Source of the DNA: Fluviicola sp.
GTDB taxonomy: Bacteria; Bacteroidota; Bacteroidia; Flavobacteriales_D; Crocinitomicaceae
DNA: 33,646 nt
NCBI GenBank assembly: GCA_002733985.1
Contig: NVXP01000022.1
Location: 22,450-56,095, forward strand
Direction: 5' to 3'
The notes under the pieces are model-generated. The model saw only the letters and a program-made list of their open reading frames with translations, did no database searches and was not told where the DNA came from. Every line of letters begins with the position of its first letter. The first letter of the stretch is position 1. Shown here in pieces: positions 32,997 through 33,646 of the stretch. A program made the position numbers and the translations under genes.

Positions 32997-33548
32997 TTAT
33001 TCATTTACAGATATAAAAGTTTCTACTTCTGCATTATCTCCATCATAATATTTTTTTCCGTGAATAGTAAAGTCAGCTTTATATGTTCGGGCTAGGTTCA
33101 GTTCATTATTACCCCATATTTCCATCCAAGTAGTAACAACCGCTTCTGGCATTGTGCCTTTTGAAACAAATTTTTGATATTCTGATTTTTCAATGGTTAT
33201 TCCAACAAAACCTTTGGGAATATTTTCTAACGAACTTACAGGCAATCCAATAGTTGTAGTGTATGCTCCATTGAAGTCGGTTTCATAATCTGTATAAACG
33301 GCATAAATATTATCATTTAATTTGTTCGGGATTTTTTCTTGAATTTTTTCATTCCAAAATTTCTCCCATATTGCTTCTATGTCTTTGGCAGACTGTCCAT
33401 TTTCATTAGTTGTTCTTATGGAAATTCCGATTACTTTAAATTCTTGGATAATTTGATTGTTCATAGTTTTGGCTTTGTTTGTCTGCACTTGAGCTTTGCA
33501 AGAGAATAGTATAGATGCAAAAAGAATGTAAATGAGAAAGTTTTTCAT
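32997..33548 (-). CDS. GyrI-like/effector-binding domain lipoprotein
   Basis: The 183-residue product has a lipoprotein signal ending LFSC (Cys17). From about residue 33 it follows the GyrI-like small-molecule-binding fold: KVIGISIRTTNENG, DIEAIWEKFWNE, YAVYTDYETDFNGAYTTTIGLPV, FVGITIEKSEYQKFVSKG and VVTTWMEIW. This domain is normally part of cytoplasmic AraC-type regulators or stands alone in the cytoplasm, so the lipoprotein form is unusual. An internal ATG at codon 29 would give a signal-less version. It may bind cationic or hydrophobic compounds in the envelope. Confidence 0.85.
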   Translation of the reverse strand: MKNFLIYILFASILFSCKAQVQTNKAKTMNNQIIQEFKVIGISIRTTNENGQSAKDIEAIWEKFWNEKIQEKIPNKLNDNIYAVYTDYETDFNGAYTTTIGLPVSSLENIPKGFVGITIEKSEYQKFVSKGTMPEAVVTTWMEIWGNNELNLARTYKADFTIHGKKYYDGDNAEVETFISVNE

Positions 33549-33646
33549 TATCGTTTATTAGGTTGCAAATGTAGAGTACTCTTGTGACAGCCTAGTGTCA
33601 GGGGTAGTAAATATTTTGTTCCGATGTGTAGACTGTTGGTAGTTGG

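Overview
The window looks like a chromosomal segment from a Bacteroidota bacterium, most likely Flavobacteriales and possibly Crocinitomicaceae/Fluviicola-like; this placement is inferred from gene content, not from a marker gene. The evidence is a complete type IX secretion / gliding core (PorP/SprF, GldK, GldL, GldM, GldN and a second GldN), proteins with type A T9SS sorting tails, many lipoproteins, DUF families typical of Bacteroidota, AT-rich DNA and promoter-like TAnnTTTG boxes.

Layout. 1-870: 3' part of an arginase-fold protein whose metal ligands look degenerate. 1013-7399: sprF-like gene, gldK, gldL, gldM, gldN, closed by a strong terminator. 7526-8521: a gldN/gldO-like paralogue in its own transcription unit. 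8531-11404 (minus): DUF547 lipoprotein, an unknown protein, a 59-60 bp tandem repeat array, 5-formyl-THF cyclo-ligase and a YbaB/EbfC protein. 11523-14687 (plus): a tightly coupled set made of a diheme cytochrome c, a DUF5777 barrel, a lipoprotein with a CX4CH heme-like motif and a T9SS-sorted CXXCH protein. 14807-16437 (minus): SRPBCC protein, Crp/Fnr regulator and a conserved unknown. 16541-18396 (plus): DUF4836-like lipoprotein and MsrB. 18987-20555: a small secreted gene that appears frameshifted, followed by a T9SS cargo protein. 20826-23760: two tandem PPK2 kinases and an MltA lytic transglycosylase. 23815-25463 (minus): a HipBA toxin-antitoxin pair with three near-identical operators. 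25949-26711: two paralogous small membrane proteins behind an unusual leader. 26869-33548 (minus): an accessory-looking run of lipoproteins and DUF proteins.

How the genes work together. GldL/GldM form the proton-driven inner-membrane motor of T9SS, GldK/GldN the periplasmic/outer-membrane ring, and PorP/SprF-type barrels assist cargo at the surface. At least two proteins encoded here (13809-14687 and 19284-20555) carry tails that this machine would recognise. The cytochrome/DUF5777 set may be an outer-membrane redox module fed by it.

The most unusual gene is at 27542-28720. It encodes a GldM-like protein that has lost the inner-membrane helix and the last (D4) domain and has a lipoprotein signal instead. 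I have not seen this form described, and it is the best candidate here for an undescribed T9SS-related component.
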